DNA of 64,000 nt from contig CM038918.1 in the NCBI GenBank assembly GCA_021904315.1, positions 9,377,349 to 9,441,348 on the forward strand, in the 5' to 3' direction. This document shows, piece by piece, positions 22,189-33,754 of this stretch. The translations under genes were made by a program, and so were the position numbers. The stretch is from Sphagnum magellanicum. Its lineage: Eukaryota; Streptophyta; Sphagnopsida; Sphagnales; Sphagnaceae. The stretch's first letter is position 1. The number at the start of each line of letters is the position of its first letter. Below the pieces are notes generated by a model, which saw nothing but the letters and a program-made list of their open reading frames with translations, had not been told where the DNA came from and searched no databases.

Positions 22189-24327
22189 CTAATCCACTAC
22201 CAATAAGTTGTTCATGGTAACCCCTTCGCCTAATGTTGGCAGCTCAGATGACACTTGCCACTCTCCATCCACTAGAAACTTAATCTCGTACCTTGATTCA
22301 GAAACCCATCCTCCACCCTGGAGAAACTGAGACAATGAACTCAAGAGTATTCTCTAGCTGAAGTGATGAAGATTCCAGGCAGAGGAACCACAATACAGCC
22401 TTCAATTGCACAATCAGTAGCCATAAAGAATATCTCCCATGCTCTCAAGATTGACTCACAACACTTAGACAAAAAATTTGCAAGACCTTGAGAGTTGATC
22501 TAGGATCTCACCGGCCAGGACGGAGCTTGACTGTTGAAGTGAATCTGGTGTACATGCCAGTGCTCTCAGGAGACATTTCTTCTCCATAAGTCCAGCCATC
22601 AAATGAACCCATCACTCGCACATCCTTCCGACATAACAGTGACCAGAATCAGTCCACCCACTCAACAATTTGACAAACCAAGCATAAACTTTCAGCATGT
22701 TACTTCCATATCATTTAAACATAGGGTACAAGGTGACAAAAGATTTCACAAGGGGACTTACCTCAGCCATGCTATAGTATACCAGGTCAACCTCACGTGT
22801 CCGCACCATATCCACATCCTTGATGCGTGCAAATATCAACTTCTGCATCTCTGATTTCCAACATTGCCCCATCACTTTGCCATCAAAGGATAACTCTAGA
22901 TAGCTCAGTCTCCTCTTTGACAGAAGTATGTATGATTTAACATAAAGATAAATTGAGGTGAGGAGATGCCATCACCTTCAAGACTGTATGCAAGATGGGA
23001 ATGAATATAACGTCCATTGATTTTTGGGGTTCCAGGTTTGCCTCCTTCCTTGGCAATTTCTTGAGCTATGTTCACAAGCACCTGGAACCAAACATGCATA
23101 TTTTGAAGACCTTAGGATAAAACAGGATACTGAGCTCTGTGAGAAAGACAATCTTGTGCTATATGCCATTTCTTTCCTGCAGAATTAGATGAAAAAATCA
23201 GACCTGAAGCTCCAGCTCCATACTTGAAAGCTCACTTTGGCACCTGAACATTGTGTTGTCTTTCTCCTGAACCTGCCATCATATAATGTCAGACATTGGT
23301 GACTTCTCATGCACTACTATGCAGGATGTTGCAGTCAATGTGTCAACTTTGAAGGGATACTTGTACCTCTTTTTTCAGCTGACGGATGTGTTGGTTTGCC
23401 TCACTCAATTTTCTCACCAACTTTGATCGCATGTCACTTTCTCGAATCAATGCCAACTGCATGTTCACCACGGAGGTTTGTTCCAATTTAGTTACAAACT
23501 AAGATAATTGACAAGCTTCCATCCGGACAGGAGATTTTCAAATCCTGAGGCTTTCTAAGATTGAAAACCATTTTCAATTTACATATGCGGTTCCACTCTG
23601 TGACTAAGGAAGCCATGTTCTAGTCAGGATTGTCAAACTATACTGAAAAAGAAACATTGACAATCACACTAGTGTATTGCATGAGAATTTGGTGTGCACT
23701 CCCACTTGGAAATGAGGATTTCATGCCAAGGAGGTTTGATTTGTGTGTAACCTCAGCTATTTCAGCTTCCAGTCTGTTAAAGGAGTTGTGATTTGAAGCT
23801 CCATTAAAGCCTCCATCTCTTGATCGAATTTCCAATGACCTTGAACTGTCATCTGTGGAGGCTGCATCTCTCATTTTTGCACATACAGCATAGTATCTAT
23901 TTCTACAACTCTGGATTTTTTGTAAATTGTATACAGAAAAAGCATGCTGATGTCCTTGACCCCTGCAACAAATTCTTGACAATGAAACCTTGGGTCGGGA
24001 GGAGGAGACAACTATGTGACTTACTTTACAGTTCATAGAACACCTTAACCTGCAAGAAGGAAACAATTACCAACTATCTCAGTTGTTTTCTACAGCCAGA
24101 ATAGAGAGGGAAAAGACTCCTTCAGTCTGTATACGAAATTACGACAACATAGAAAATTCCGTGATAGCACTCTCTAGAGTACTTCTCTCCTATCTTGCAT
24201 CATCACGAATCTCTTCTCTTGGGAAGAGATCGTTATCCAAACACTACGAACGGTAGGAGTCAGAAGAGCAATTGTACCTGGAAGAACGTGATAGAGAGGC
24301 GATAGAGACCAGCCTTCGATCCATCAT
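22189..24327 (-). CDS. PTST-like starch protein with coiled coil and CBM48 domain
   Basis: PROTEIN TARGETING TO STARCH family members are plastid proteins that bind glucan through CBM48 and bring starch synthases to the granule. Minus-strand exons that join in frame: 23962-23752, 23456-23367, 23272-23204, 23081-22976, 22850-22762, 22624-22512, 22291-22189 (TAG). They encode a coiled coil (LALIRESDMRSKLVRKLSEA, then VQEKDNTMFRCQSELSSMEL), the conserved linker KINGRYIHSHLAYSLE, a helix with IKDVDMVRTREVDLVYY, and CBM48 with VMGSFDGWTYGEEMSPE, LRPGRYEIKFLVDGEWQ and the tail LGEGVTMNNLLVV. The binding-site Trp in FDGW and in GEW are present. The 5' end is less certain: ATG at 24327 opens a 50-nt exon with a Ser/Arg-rich start (donor CCAG|GTACAA), and a 20- to 25-nt exon near 24043 would link it, but the phases do not close cleanly. 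Which PTST paralogue this is cannot be settled by eye. Confidence 0.85.
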
Positions 24328-24699
24328 TTTATTCAGAAATTGCTAGCCAAGCTCCATCAAACTGTTTTCTACAAAACTCAATGGACAGCTTCACCTTTTC
24401 CGATCAGCAAAAATCGGATCGCTTTACCGAAAAAAATTCTCTTCAAACCTTGAACTGAAAGTTCAACCTTCGAAATTTGAACTCCCTACCGGTCAATAAT
24501 ATCTTCAACTCATCACAAACATGAAATCCTCAAATATAATTCCGATGTTTGAAATACGAAATTTTCTTCACACTCTCATCAAAACAAAAGACCCTTGAAC
24601 TTCTCGGAAACAGCATTGCCCGATTCATCAATTAGATTCCCGATTGCAGCTCTCTTTTTCCATTTCCCCACATTCAAAAAAGGACACATCTGGCGTCGA

Positions 24700-25035
24700 T
24701 GCAAAATCCCAAACTTTCTCCGATTTTCCACAAACCCAAGCGTTCTCCCTACTTCTTCTTCCCTCTCACCTTAATTCTGCAACCATCGTAATTCCAACAT
24801 AGGCATTTCCAAAACCCCAAGGTTTCTTCCTTCTTCCAAAAACCCCAAGCTTTCTCCCTTCTTCTTCCCTCTCACCTTAATTCAACCTCATTTGCAACCA
24901 TCGTAATCCCAACATAGGCATTTGCAAAAACCCAAACTTTCTCCCATTTTCCAAAAATTCAAGTTTTCTCCCTTCTTCTTTCCTCACCTCAATTCAAGCT
25001 CGCTTGCAACCATCGTGATTCCAACATAGGCATTT
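24700..25035. repeat. Three tandem copies of a 112-115 bp unit
   Basis: AACCATCGT followed by NATNCCAACATAGGCATTTG begins at 24781, 24896 and 25008. Each copy is preceded by a CT-rich block (TTCTCCCTTCTTCTTCCCTC). The array lies 0.4 kb upstream of the PTST-like start and could be part of its promoter. Confidence 0.75.
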
Positions 25036-26289
25036 GCGAAAGAACAAGAGCAAGAAGAAGAAGCAATCATAAGCACGTTTTGATCGAGGATGAAATGGAT
25101 TGCCACTTCTGAGTGAGCTACCGCTCCCTGATCGATGGGTTCGAGTTAGTGAGTGGGTTTTTTCAGATCTGTCGTTAGAACTTTTTATGAAAAGCGCTTG
25201 ACTGGGTAAGCGATGAGCAAAACCTAAAAGTTAGTGGATTTCTACACGCTTCATATGCGAGTGGTCGTCGCGAGTGCATAATGTACGCATTGCAAACAGA
25301 CCTCTTCATATCTCGTTTCAATATCTATGCCCACAACCGGACATGGCTGCTCCTACTGTTGCGGCGGTACATCTGGACGATCTACACGTGAGATCCTGAA
25401 CGCTTCAAGGCGCAAGAGGGAGGTTACAGAGATCATGAGCACCACCGTGCCCCGCTGCTCTTCCCCAAGCACACATACTTAGATTGTGAAGAAATAATCG
25501 TATATCTATTCAAATAAGTCCTGAATTGTTCATATGAATTTGGTCTTCTTAGCACTGCAATTTCAAGCAACATGTAACTACAAAGAAATCAGATATTGCT
25601 TCAGCTGTACTTTCTTTCATCTTCTAATCCTTTTGTCTGTCTGTAATGATTCTTGCTATAGTTCTTTGTCACATGGCAAACTTCGAACATGCTTTGAATG
25701 TGTCAATGCTGGATTGAAATGCCCCAAGAAAGAATTCGGAGGTGGAGACGGAGGCTGGACTCTGCTGATTCACCAATAATGTCGAATTTTTAAGTTCATT
25801 GAGGAGGATTTTTCAAAGTCTTTTGTTTGACGTCAATGAACTTAGCAATCCTCCTCAATGAGAACTTTTTTTTTCCTTAGTTTTAAAAATGTCAAGGTTT
25901 TGCATACGCCCAACAAGTTACATTGAATGAGTGCAGGAACCTCATGCTATGATTTTACTACAAAATGTGTTGAGTTGTTGTAGATTGTGATTTAAATTTC
26001 TAAGAGAAGTTTGCATGTGTATGCCATCAACATAAACCTGGTACCAACTTCTATCATGACATTTTTGCCGCACGATTCCTATCATATCTACTCCTTTGTT
26101 ACAATTGCCCAAGCTTTGAGAACAATTGGTGGTGTTATCACCTCCCAAAAATGAGAAGTTCTGAAACATTTTAACAGAACACATATCCTCTTGATTGTTG
26201 TTCGCCAGAAATTCCCAAATGTTAACAAATTGACAACTTGTTTTTTTCTTATCATTAATTGTGAATGTAGCGTGTTGACAAAAAAGATC
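25036..26289. other. Upstream region of the small heat-shock gene
   Basis: Holds a short plus-strand open frame ending at 25779 with a Cys-rich piece (RTCFECVNAGLKCPKKEF) of unknown family, and an inverted repeat at 25792-25867. A further 5' exon of the heat-shock gene may lie here but was not found. No canonical heat-shock element (alternating GAA/TTC with two-base spacing) is visible close to 26290. Confidence 0.35.
25792..25867. repeat. Inverted repeat with two alternative pairing arms
   Basis: The arm AAGTTCATTGAGGAGGATT at 25792-25810 can pair either with TCAATGAACTT at 25833-25843 (11 bp) or with AATCCTCCTCAATGAGAACTT at 25847-25867 (19 pairs with a two-base bulge). Confidence 0.8.
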
Positions 26290-27573
26290 ATGGCAAGTAC
26301 AGCTGTGGATGTGAAAGAGCTCCCTGCTGCATATGTCTTTGTTGCTGACATGCCTGGTCTCACTCATGCTGACATCAAGGTATTTCAATCTTTTGCACCT
26401 CATAATATTAACCCTAAATGGTGAAAGGATTCAATATACAATAGAGAAAACAACTTGATCCCCCTAGTAACCAGGCATTGGTCTTACTCAACAAAGAGTT
26501 TCATCCTAGGGGCATGCAAATGTAGAATGTTTTGCACTGAGAAGTAAAATTTGCCCACTCAAATTAATCTCCTTTGGCTTATGTGTCAGAGTAGTAAAAG
26601 TGCCTTGCAACCAAAGAAGACTCATGTGCATATAACCTAAATTTCGTCTCAAGGTTTTTTTCATAATTCAATGCACTTTGGGGAACCTATGTTAGGAGTA
26701 TTTGATGTTCTCCATGTAGAAAGCCAAATTATAAGACATTTCATTCTTTCAATTCAACTCAAGAACACACAACTTTTTCCAAAGCATTTGATGTGTGAAT
26801 GTGTTGTAGGTGTCAAACAGATTGAACCACCATCTTTTAATGCAAGCCCATCTAATAAGTGTTATGTTATGATTAGTTCAGCACCTTCAGTGTTCCAAAT
26901 CTTTTTGCCTCAAATATTTTGTTATTTCTATAGTGATGCCAAACTGTTGTAGTAAGGCAAATTCTTTGGCCACTAGTTTTCAAAAGCCTACATCTAAGTA
27001 AAGCTTCTATTTTTTTATGTTTCTCAAGAGGTCTCACATAATCATTTTGTAGACATCACAATCAATTTTCAATATCTAGAAATTATCTTACACAACCTTC
27101 CCAATTTATAGATATTTAGAAACTCACAAGTGTTGGTTATCTCTTGTAAAACAATGCAAAATGTAAGTCCAACAACTAAATAAAACTTTAAAATTCAAAA
27201 TTTCAGCTACATCTTGTATCATTTACAACAAGGAGCCTATGACCCACCTTGTTGTGTGTCATGGTGTGAAAATGTTAATGCATTTGGCCTATAGGTGCAA
27301 GTGGAAAATGACAATGTGTTAAAGATAAGTGGGGAACGCAAGCGAGATGAGTTCGTTACTGACACAGAAATTAAGTATGTAAGGGTGGAACGGAGTGCTG
27401 GAAAATTCATGCGCAAGTTCAATCTGCCTGCCAATGCCAATTTGGACAATATTACAGCAGCATGCCAAGATGGTCTACTCACCATTATTGTTCCCAAGCA
27501 TCCACCTCCTGACATCAACCGTCCAAGGACTTTTGATGTTCCTGTTGGCTCTGCGAGCTTAAGCAACCAATAA
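26290..27573 (+). CDS. Small heat-shock protein (HSP20, cytosolic class II-like), two exons
   Basis: sHSPs are ATP-independent chaperones that hold unfolding proteins. Exon 26290-26379 and exon 27295-27573 join in phase 0 across a GT-AG intron (CAAG|GTATTT, ATAG|GTGCAA). The product is 122 residues from the ATG at 26290. It is almost only alpha-crystallin domain: [18 protein letters not shown], then [19 protein letters not shown], the conserved VGKFMRKF-type segment ([16 protein letters not shown]), and [13 protein letters not shown]. The tail FDVPVG keeps a V-x-V pattern. The class II family usually has 35-45 more N-terminal residues ending in a similar M-A-x-T/S motif, and the ATG used here aligns with that inner Met. 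So an upstream exon is missing from view or the gene is N-terminally truncated. An AG acceptor lies at 26270/26271 just upstream. Confidence 0.85.
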
Positions 27574-30500
27574 CTCCATGTGCGAACTTTTTCCAAACTT
27601 TTTGTGACAAAAATTGCTTGTCAAATTATTAAAGCTTCACTTGTTGCTCTAAAATTGGTGATATATTGGTGGCATTTCATGCCTTCTATTTTGTTTCATA
27701 ACCCTCTAAAGATGATGATATTCATAAAGTTCAATTTGACAAGAGTTGCTCACATAATGATTCTATACAAAATTTGTAGGCAAAGATCAAAGTTATTGAA
27801 ATCCACATGCATGACTATTATCACACAACTCTGGCACACAACTCGTGAAATTGAATCTTCAATGTAGGGAGGTTTGAGAAGGCAATGTAAAGCCTCAAAC
27901 CTATCATGATACATATTTGAATGCATACTTGAATGTATGTATTGTAAAATAGTAGGAGAAATTCCTTTAATGTATTTGAAGGGCACCTTATATTTGTGAA
28001 AATTCCTTTTAGAAAACTCTTACCAGTGGGAGGGATCTTTATCCTTAAGAGTTGAGGGATATTTAAGATCACTCCCACATTTAATGAACATGTATAAGAA
28101 CCCTTCCCCTCCTACACCTTGTGACCTGTATATGTTTAGGTTCATGATAACAATTGCTTCATGCTTTACAATTGATGAGTGCATAGGTTAGTGGTTGAAA
28201 GTGCAAATGTTTGCTCCACGACTTGAACCTACTCCTCCACCATGCATCTTTCTATCCATTGGCATGCAAATTACTTATGTTTATTTTTTTTATTTTTTCA
28301 ACATAACATCCCTTGGTTGCCCACAAGCTTTTTGTAGTTCATTACATATATTTGGAGATTGTGTTGGCAATTTGGCAAGTTATTTAGCCTCACTATGATA
28401 ACATTTTTAAAAGTTCTACAATTTTTGGAAACATGAAACACAATTGTGCAAAAGGCACCCTAAATGATAGGTTTGTTTTCTAATTAGTTCAATGAAATTG
28501 TCATGTCTAAATACAAGAATATGCCCTTCGTGAAACTTTTCATACATACCTATTGCATTATTTCCATGTCACTTACATGGCCATCGACATGTTTAGGGTT
28601 GCCAATTAATGTGCATGTGTCTTATCATTTCTTTTGGTTTTAACAAATTTCTTAGATTTCATAGAGGCAATGCATGTAATGCAAGTTTAGGGATGCACGT
28701 TAGTTAAATCCAAAGTCATTTGTCTAAAAATAGTTTGTAATTAGATTCATTCAAGAAATTATATTCAAAATAAATCTAGAGATGAACTTTTTCACTATGG
28801 CTTAAACATATTTCTTGATGACTTCAATGTATGGAATTCCCCTTTTAAGAAAACCAGTAGATTAAAGGTTGGGCCTCCATTTGTTTTATAGATATCATAG
28901 AGTTTGACTACAAAACATCTTGTTTTAGTTTTCAGCTTGAACATGAGTAAAAGTTAACCATGACAAAAGAAGGCTACAACATTCCCATTGACACACATTA
29001 CTTGTAGCTAATTTTAGTATGGGGTTTGCACAAAGGAGGTACTTTGAAATTTTGAATGCACATTCCAAGGTCACAAGTATCCCCATTTTTTATGGGTGTA
29101 AATATTATTGATATTGGTGTTAACTTTTGCAGGTAACAAAAGTTGGTTCCATTTGTTTTTTTGTAGATTTTAAATAAGTTTTAATTTTGAAATTGAAATT
29201 AAATCACCAAATTAATGATTTTAAAATTCTAATGACAATGAGTCATCAAAATCAGTTTAGGCACAACAACTATAGGTTTCATAAGTAATCTTTTGGACAA
29301 TTCCAAATTGGAATATATTTAGCCGTTCCCAAGTAAAGAAGAATGAAAAATAAATAAAATTCAATCTATATATTTTTTAAGTTTTTTTTTTCAACACCAT
29401 ATGCATGCAAAAAATTTAAATATCCTAAGCATTAATCTTCATCCCATTTCTCTTCAATTGAGTTTGCATCCCATTTGTCTCAAGGAAGTTACAATTCCCA
29501 AATAAAGAGGAATGGAAATTTTATTTTATTTTTTTTGAATAGGTAAATTTATTTATTTATTTATTTATTGATTTATTTGGGTGACTTTCAATACCTTATG
29601 CACTAATTTGCATCCCATTTGCCTCAAGCAAGCACATTTCCATAGGAAACTTGGGCCAATTTGCATTAAAGAAGTTGCAAGTCCCTTTCTCCCAAGAGGC
29701 AATTGGGGAAACTTAATTAAATCCTATTCTTTTCACAAAAGAAGAAAGTTCATGTCTTTTCAAGGAACTTCTTTAAGAAAGTTGTCTAGGGACTAAATTT
29801 CTTTTCATTTGTATGTGGAAAGAAATGAGAATATGAAAAATAAAATTGAACCTTGAAGCTTTGGGTTGAAAGGGGTGGTTTATCCAATGTCATTTTATTA
29901 TTGATTCAAAAGAACCTTCTTCAATTTCAATTTCAATTTCAACTTTTTTTTTAATAATAGAACCTCTAGTTTGATCTTGAAGCTAATTTTTTGAATTTCT
30001 AAAACTTTCAATTTCAATCATTTTCACAAATAATTTATAACCAGTCTAATTCCATCTCCATTACCCACACCTAAATAAATAAAAAATGTGTGACATTAGT
30101 TTTTTCAAACAGTAGGGTAAAAAGGCCCATCACCAAACACAAGCCTATAATCGAACACCCATATAATGCTAGGTGTTGTTGGTCATAGAATAGTCACAAT
30201 TGTGTGACCATTTTGGATTTTGCCTATGACCAAACATTCGGATATGAATACTTGTGTTCAAGAATTCTTATGTGTATGATTAGGATGTGATTTTTATGTT
30301 TGGTCATAGGCATAAATTTGGTCATGCTTGCACATTTTTTGGTCCATTAAGAGTGTGGAAAGGTTTGGTGATGGGTGGTGAGATGACCAAAATTGTGCAA
30401 AGTTGAATATTGACAAACACAAAAAGGTTTGGTTTTGGGAGTGCAGTGGGTTGGTTTAACAATATATTTAGGCTAAGAAAAATTAGTTTAGTGATAAGCC

Positions 30501-30592
30501 TTAGGGTGAAGGGTAAAATGAGGAGAAACATAGAATGGGTTGTTTAAAGTGTTTATTTTAGGGGATGAATTAAAATGGTCTTATAAAATCCC
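27574..30592. other. AT-rich intergenic DNA
   Basis: About 3 kb with no recognised gene. Contains low-complexity T-rich tracts, a TTTA microsatellite at 29546-29579 and TTTCAA-type simple repeats near 29920. The first part includes the 3' UTR of the heat-shock gene. Confidence 0.45.
29546..29579. repeat. (TTTA)n microsatellite
   Basis: Six near-perfect TTTA units followed by imperfect copies. Confidence 0.9.
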
Positions 30593-31639
30593 ATGTTTGG
30601 GATGCAAAAACAATCTTTGTTTATGAGGTTTATAGGGAACATTAAACAACACACAACTGACCATAAATATGCAAAACCTCATAATGTTCTATTGGATCTT
30701 GAAACCAACACATTAAAAAAGGCAACACTTCCAAATTCCCCCCAATTTTGCCTTGGCTACATTCCTGCCAAAACAATAACAAGTTCACAAGGTTTTAAAC
30801 ATGTAAGTAAATAATCTCTTGTAAATTCATTTCCATTATTTCAGAATGTTAAATCTACCAAATAATGTGAGTTTCAAGTCATTCATAAAAATCTATAAAG
30901 CATATGGGCTAAATCAAGATTCAAAAGACATCAAAATAAAGGATCATACATTAGATCTTAAGGTAGTTAGGATAGAGCAGCACATATTAGAGGTCGCAAT
31001 AGTCAAGGAAGAAACACAAGAACTTTTAAAACACAAATTTGACCTTACAATAATCAAAGAAGAGACACAACTAGAGTAAGTAGAAGAGCAAAAATCAAAT
31101 GTACAACTAGGAAGGTTTGCAATAAATCAAATTTACAACCACAAGTTTTAAAAGTTTCAATATTATTGTTGGGTACAAAGTTCCATAGTTCCTAGGTCCT
31201 ACAATGTAAGGAATCACAAGAAAAATTGGTTTCTTTACACATAAAGGAAGTGCAATTTGTTCTTACACACCCATTGCTTGCACAGATACAATAGACCAAA
31301 ATTTATATTAGGATGATTTCAAAAGTGTTTATGCTCTTATTACTTCTTCACCAAAACTAAAAGCATATGCAATTGAAATTTACACTAACCTTTCAAAGTT
31401 TCTTGTTTTTTGGGACATATTAAAGAAGTTTAAGTTCATACCTTCTTGTGGGGACGAAATGCACACCTCCAACTTGTTGGAGATTAGGGCCAAGAGGTCT
31501 TAAAACATAATGATTTGACAGTGCCATGCAAGAAGTAAAGTGGCTCAAACCAACATCCTACACAAGACAAAGAAAATGTTCCTCCTTCTAGACCAGAACA
31601 AAACAAAAACAATGTAGAGTTAACAAGTGTATCATAATC
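30593..31639 (+). other. Short Lys/Asn-rich open frames before the transposase relic
   Basis: Two plus-strand frames (30593-30814 and 30846-31079) encode Lys/Thr-rich peptides without recognised motifs. They lie upstream of the transposase relic on the same strand and may be its 5' non-coding part or the remains of another element. Confidence 0.25.
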
Positions 31640-33420
31640 ACCGAAAATGGTAAATGGACTTATGAAGTGTTGAAAAAGCCATGGATGTAATTGAAAGTGG
31701 GAGAACGTCATTGAGGTAAGCTAATAGACATTGGAACATACCTTGTACCTTTTTGTCAAATCACTTAAATGGCAAAACAAGGTCCAAGAAATGTAGGCCA
31801 GTAGGTGTGCTCACAAATAAAATAAAATGAAACTATAGTAGCTCAACTTTGGCTATGCAAAATGGGGCCATCAATTACCTTACAATAGTTCAAAATGAAA
31901 GTTGCAGAAGTAACTCAAATTAGGATTACACCATTCAAACATGGAATACCAAGAAGTTCTTGGTGGTTTTGGTTTAAATGCCAGCACCCAAAATTTAGCA
32001 TTCAACAAGTTGAAGGTTTGGAAATTAGTATAGCACAAGGGCTAACTTCGCAATCATGTGAAAGCTTTTACAACAATTTTACAAAGTTTGTACAAGTATA
32101 ACTATGATGCACATCATGTCTAGAATTCAAACGAGATAAAAATATAAACAAGTAGGCAATCATGTGCTAGGGTTCTGGCTAAACAAGTTTCACAACAAGT
32201 TTACATCATCATACTTAAATCCAAAGAGTGGCTAATTGTCAACCACACTATTAGCGTTGCAAAAGTATCTTTGTTGAGCTTCTACATCCTTAGGGGAAAG
32301 AAGATGCAAAATGACTACATAAAAATGTGCAAATGAGGATCATGTATGGCTGCAATTTAAGGCATGGATGACCAATTTCTTGTTCAAGGAATTATTGTCT
32401 TTCTTCAAAAGGTTAGTACTAGGTGGGATTTCCCTAACTAATAGGCATTTGTTCATTTTAGATGGACACGGATCCCATGTCACACTAAAAGTAATTGAAT
32501 AGGCACAAACCTTTGGGTTAAATATGATAACTTTACCTAGTCATACTAGCCATGCATTGCAGCCTCTAGATGTTGCTTGCTTCAAATTGTTCAAAACAAC
32601 TTTCAAAAAAGAGAGATGCTACAATGGCCAATAATAATTACATTGAACCAAACAAAATAATTTTGGTTAGCTAGGTAGAAAAAGCCCTAGACCAATCCAT
32701 CACCAAGAAAAATATTTTGTCAAGGTTTAAAGTAGTAGGGATTTGGCCACTAAACCTTGTAACAATGCATGAAAAAACAAACCATAGTAGTTTATATGTA
32801 GCTAATAATATAACATCAAATAACAAACAACGGAAAAATGGAAATTCTACAGCCAATGAAGATAATGAAGTGGATGAAAAGGAAGACAACAATATCCAAT
32901 GTGAAAAACAATCTACTCCAATAGAATTTATCAACATATCAACAACAATTCCTTTGGCACATGATAACCTAACTACTAGTGTGTTTGAGATCCATCTTAG
33001 GTACTATGTAGATTTGCATATAAACTTTACAGCCATGAACTAGGAAACTATAATAGACACAATTAATGTGATTGTGAACATAGATGAAGATGCACCAAAG
33101 TTGGAGGTGGGTAGTAATAACTTCATGAGCATAACTCAACAAGGACTTGCAAATGGCGATTTGTTTCATTCGCCTACAAGAAAAACACAAGCGAAAGAAT
33201 TGTTAATTAATTACTTTCAAAATTGTATAGTGACTTCAAAGGAATACTTGAGTAGGATGCGATAGAAAGCACTAAAAAAGGAGGCAATAAAAATAATAAG
33301 AGAAGTTCAAAGGAAAGAAAGGCTAGAAAAACAAGCTACAAGAATAGACAATTCATTAACTATAGTTGAAAAAGTTGTTCATCAAGAACTTGAGAAACAA
33401 CAATGAACCAAGTTCATATC
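31640..33420 (+). mobile_element. Dead pogo/CENP-B-like DNA transposase (HTH_Tnp and DDE_1)
   Basis: Pieces of a DDE_1 transposase follow in order over several frames. First an N-terminal helix-turn-helix part beginning near 31642 (GKWTYEVLKK), then the CENP-B-like DNA-binding part at 31895-32101 (ITPFKHGIPRSSWWFWFKCQ, then VEGLEISIAQGLTSQSCESF). The catalytic domain follows: NSNEI near 32124 where the family has the first catalytic Asp in CDE, LDGHGSHVTL at 32458-32490 with the second Asp, and MITLPSHTSHALQPLDVACF at about 32527-32586. The C-terminal part is ILSRFKVVGIWPLN at 32714-32757 and a Glu/Lys-rich tail up to about 33400. Frameshifts, several stops and the Asp-to-Asn change make it inactive. 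Terminal inverted repeats were not found, and the microsatellite-like DNA beyond 33.75 kb may have replaced one end. Confidence 0.8.
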
Positions 33421-33754
33421 AACATGGTCAACTAATGCATCTAAATTTGCATGTGACAAGTTTCACTAGAACTTCTAAGTTGGATTTCAAGCTCACCCTC
33501 TTAATGATAGAGGTGTGAACCTTGGTTGCACGACGAAAGCTCACAAACAGGCCACGCAATGAGTTAGGGCTTGAATGTAAGCAAAAAAACATGTTGCAGC
33601 ACGCCTGTAATTAACTTAACCATTTAGTCCATGAAAAATAGCAAAGGAGGAGGGAGGGGTTCAAGTGCTTAATAAAATAAACAAAAAATGAACTGAGGGG
33701 GTGGGTTGAATTGGGTGGGAACTTTATATATATAGAATGAAAAGGAAAACATTA

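Noticed and set aside
25141..25160. tRNA B-box-like sequence GGGTTCGAGTTA
   Set aside because: No acceptor stem, anticodon arm or A box can be folded around it. No tRNA gene was found in the window.
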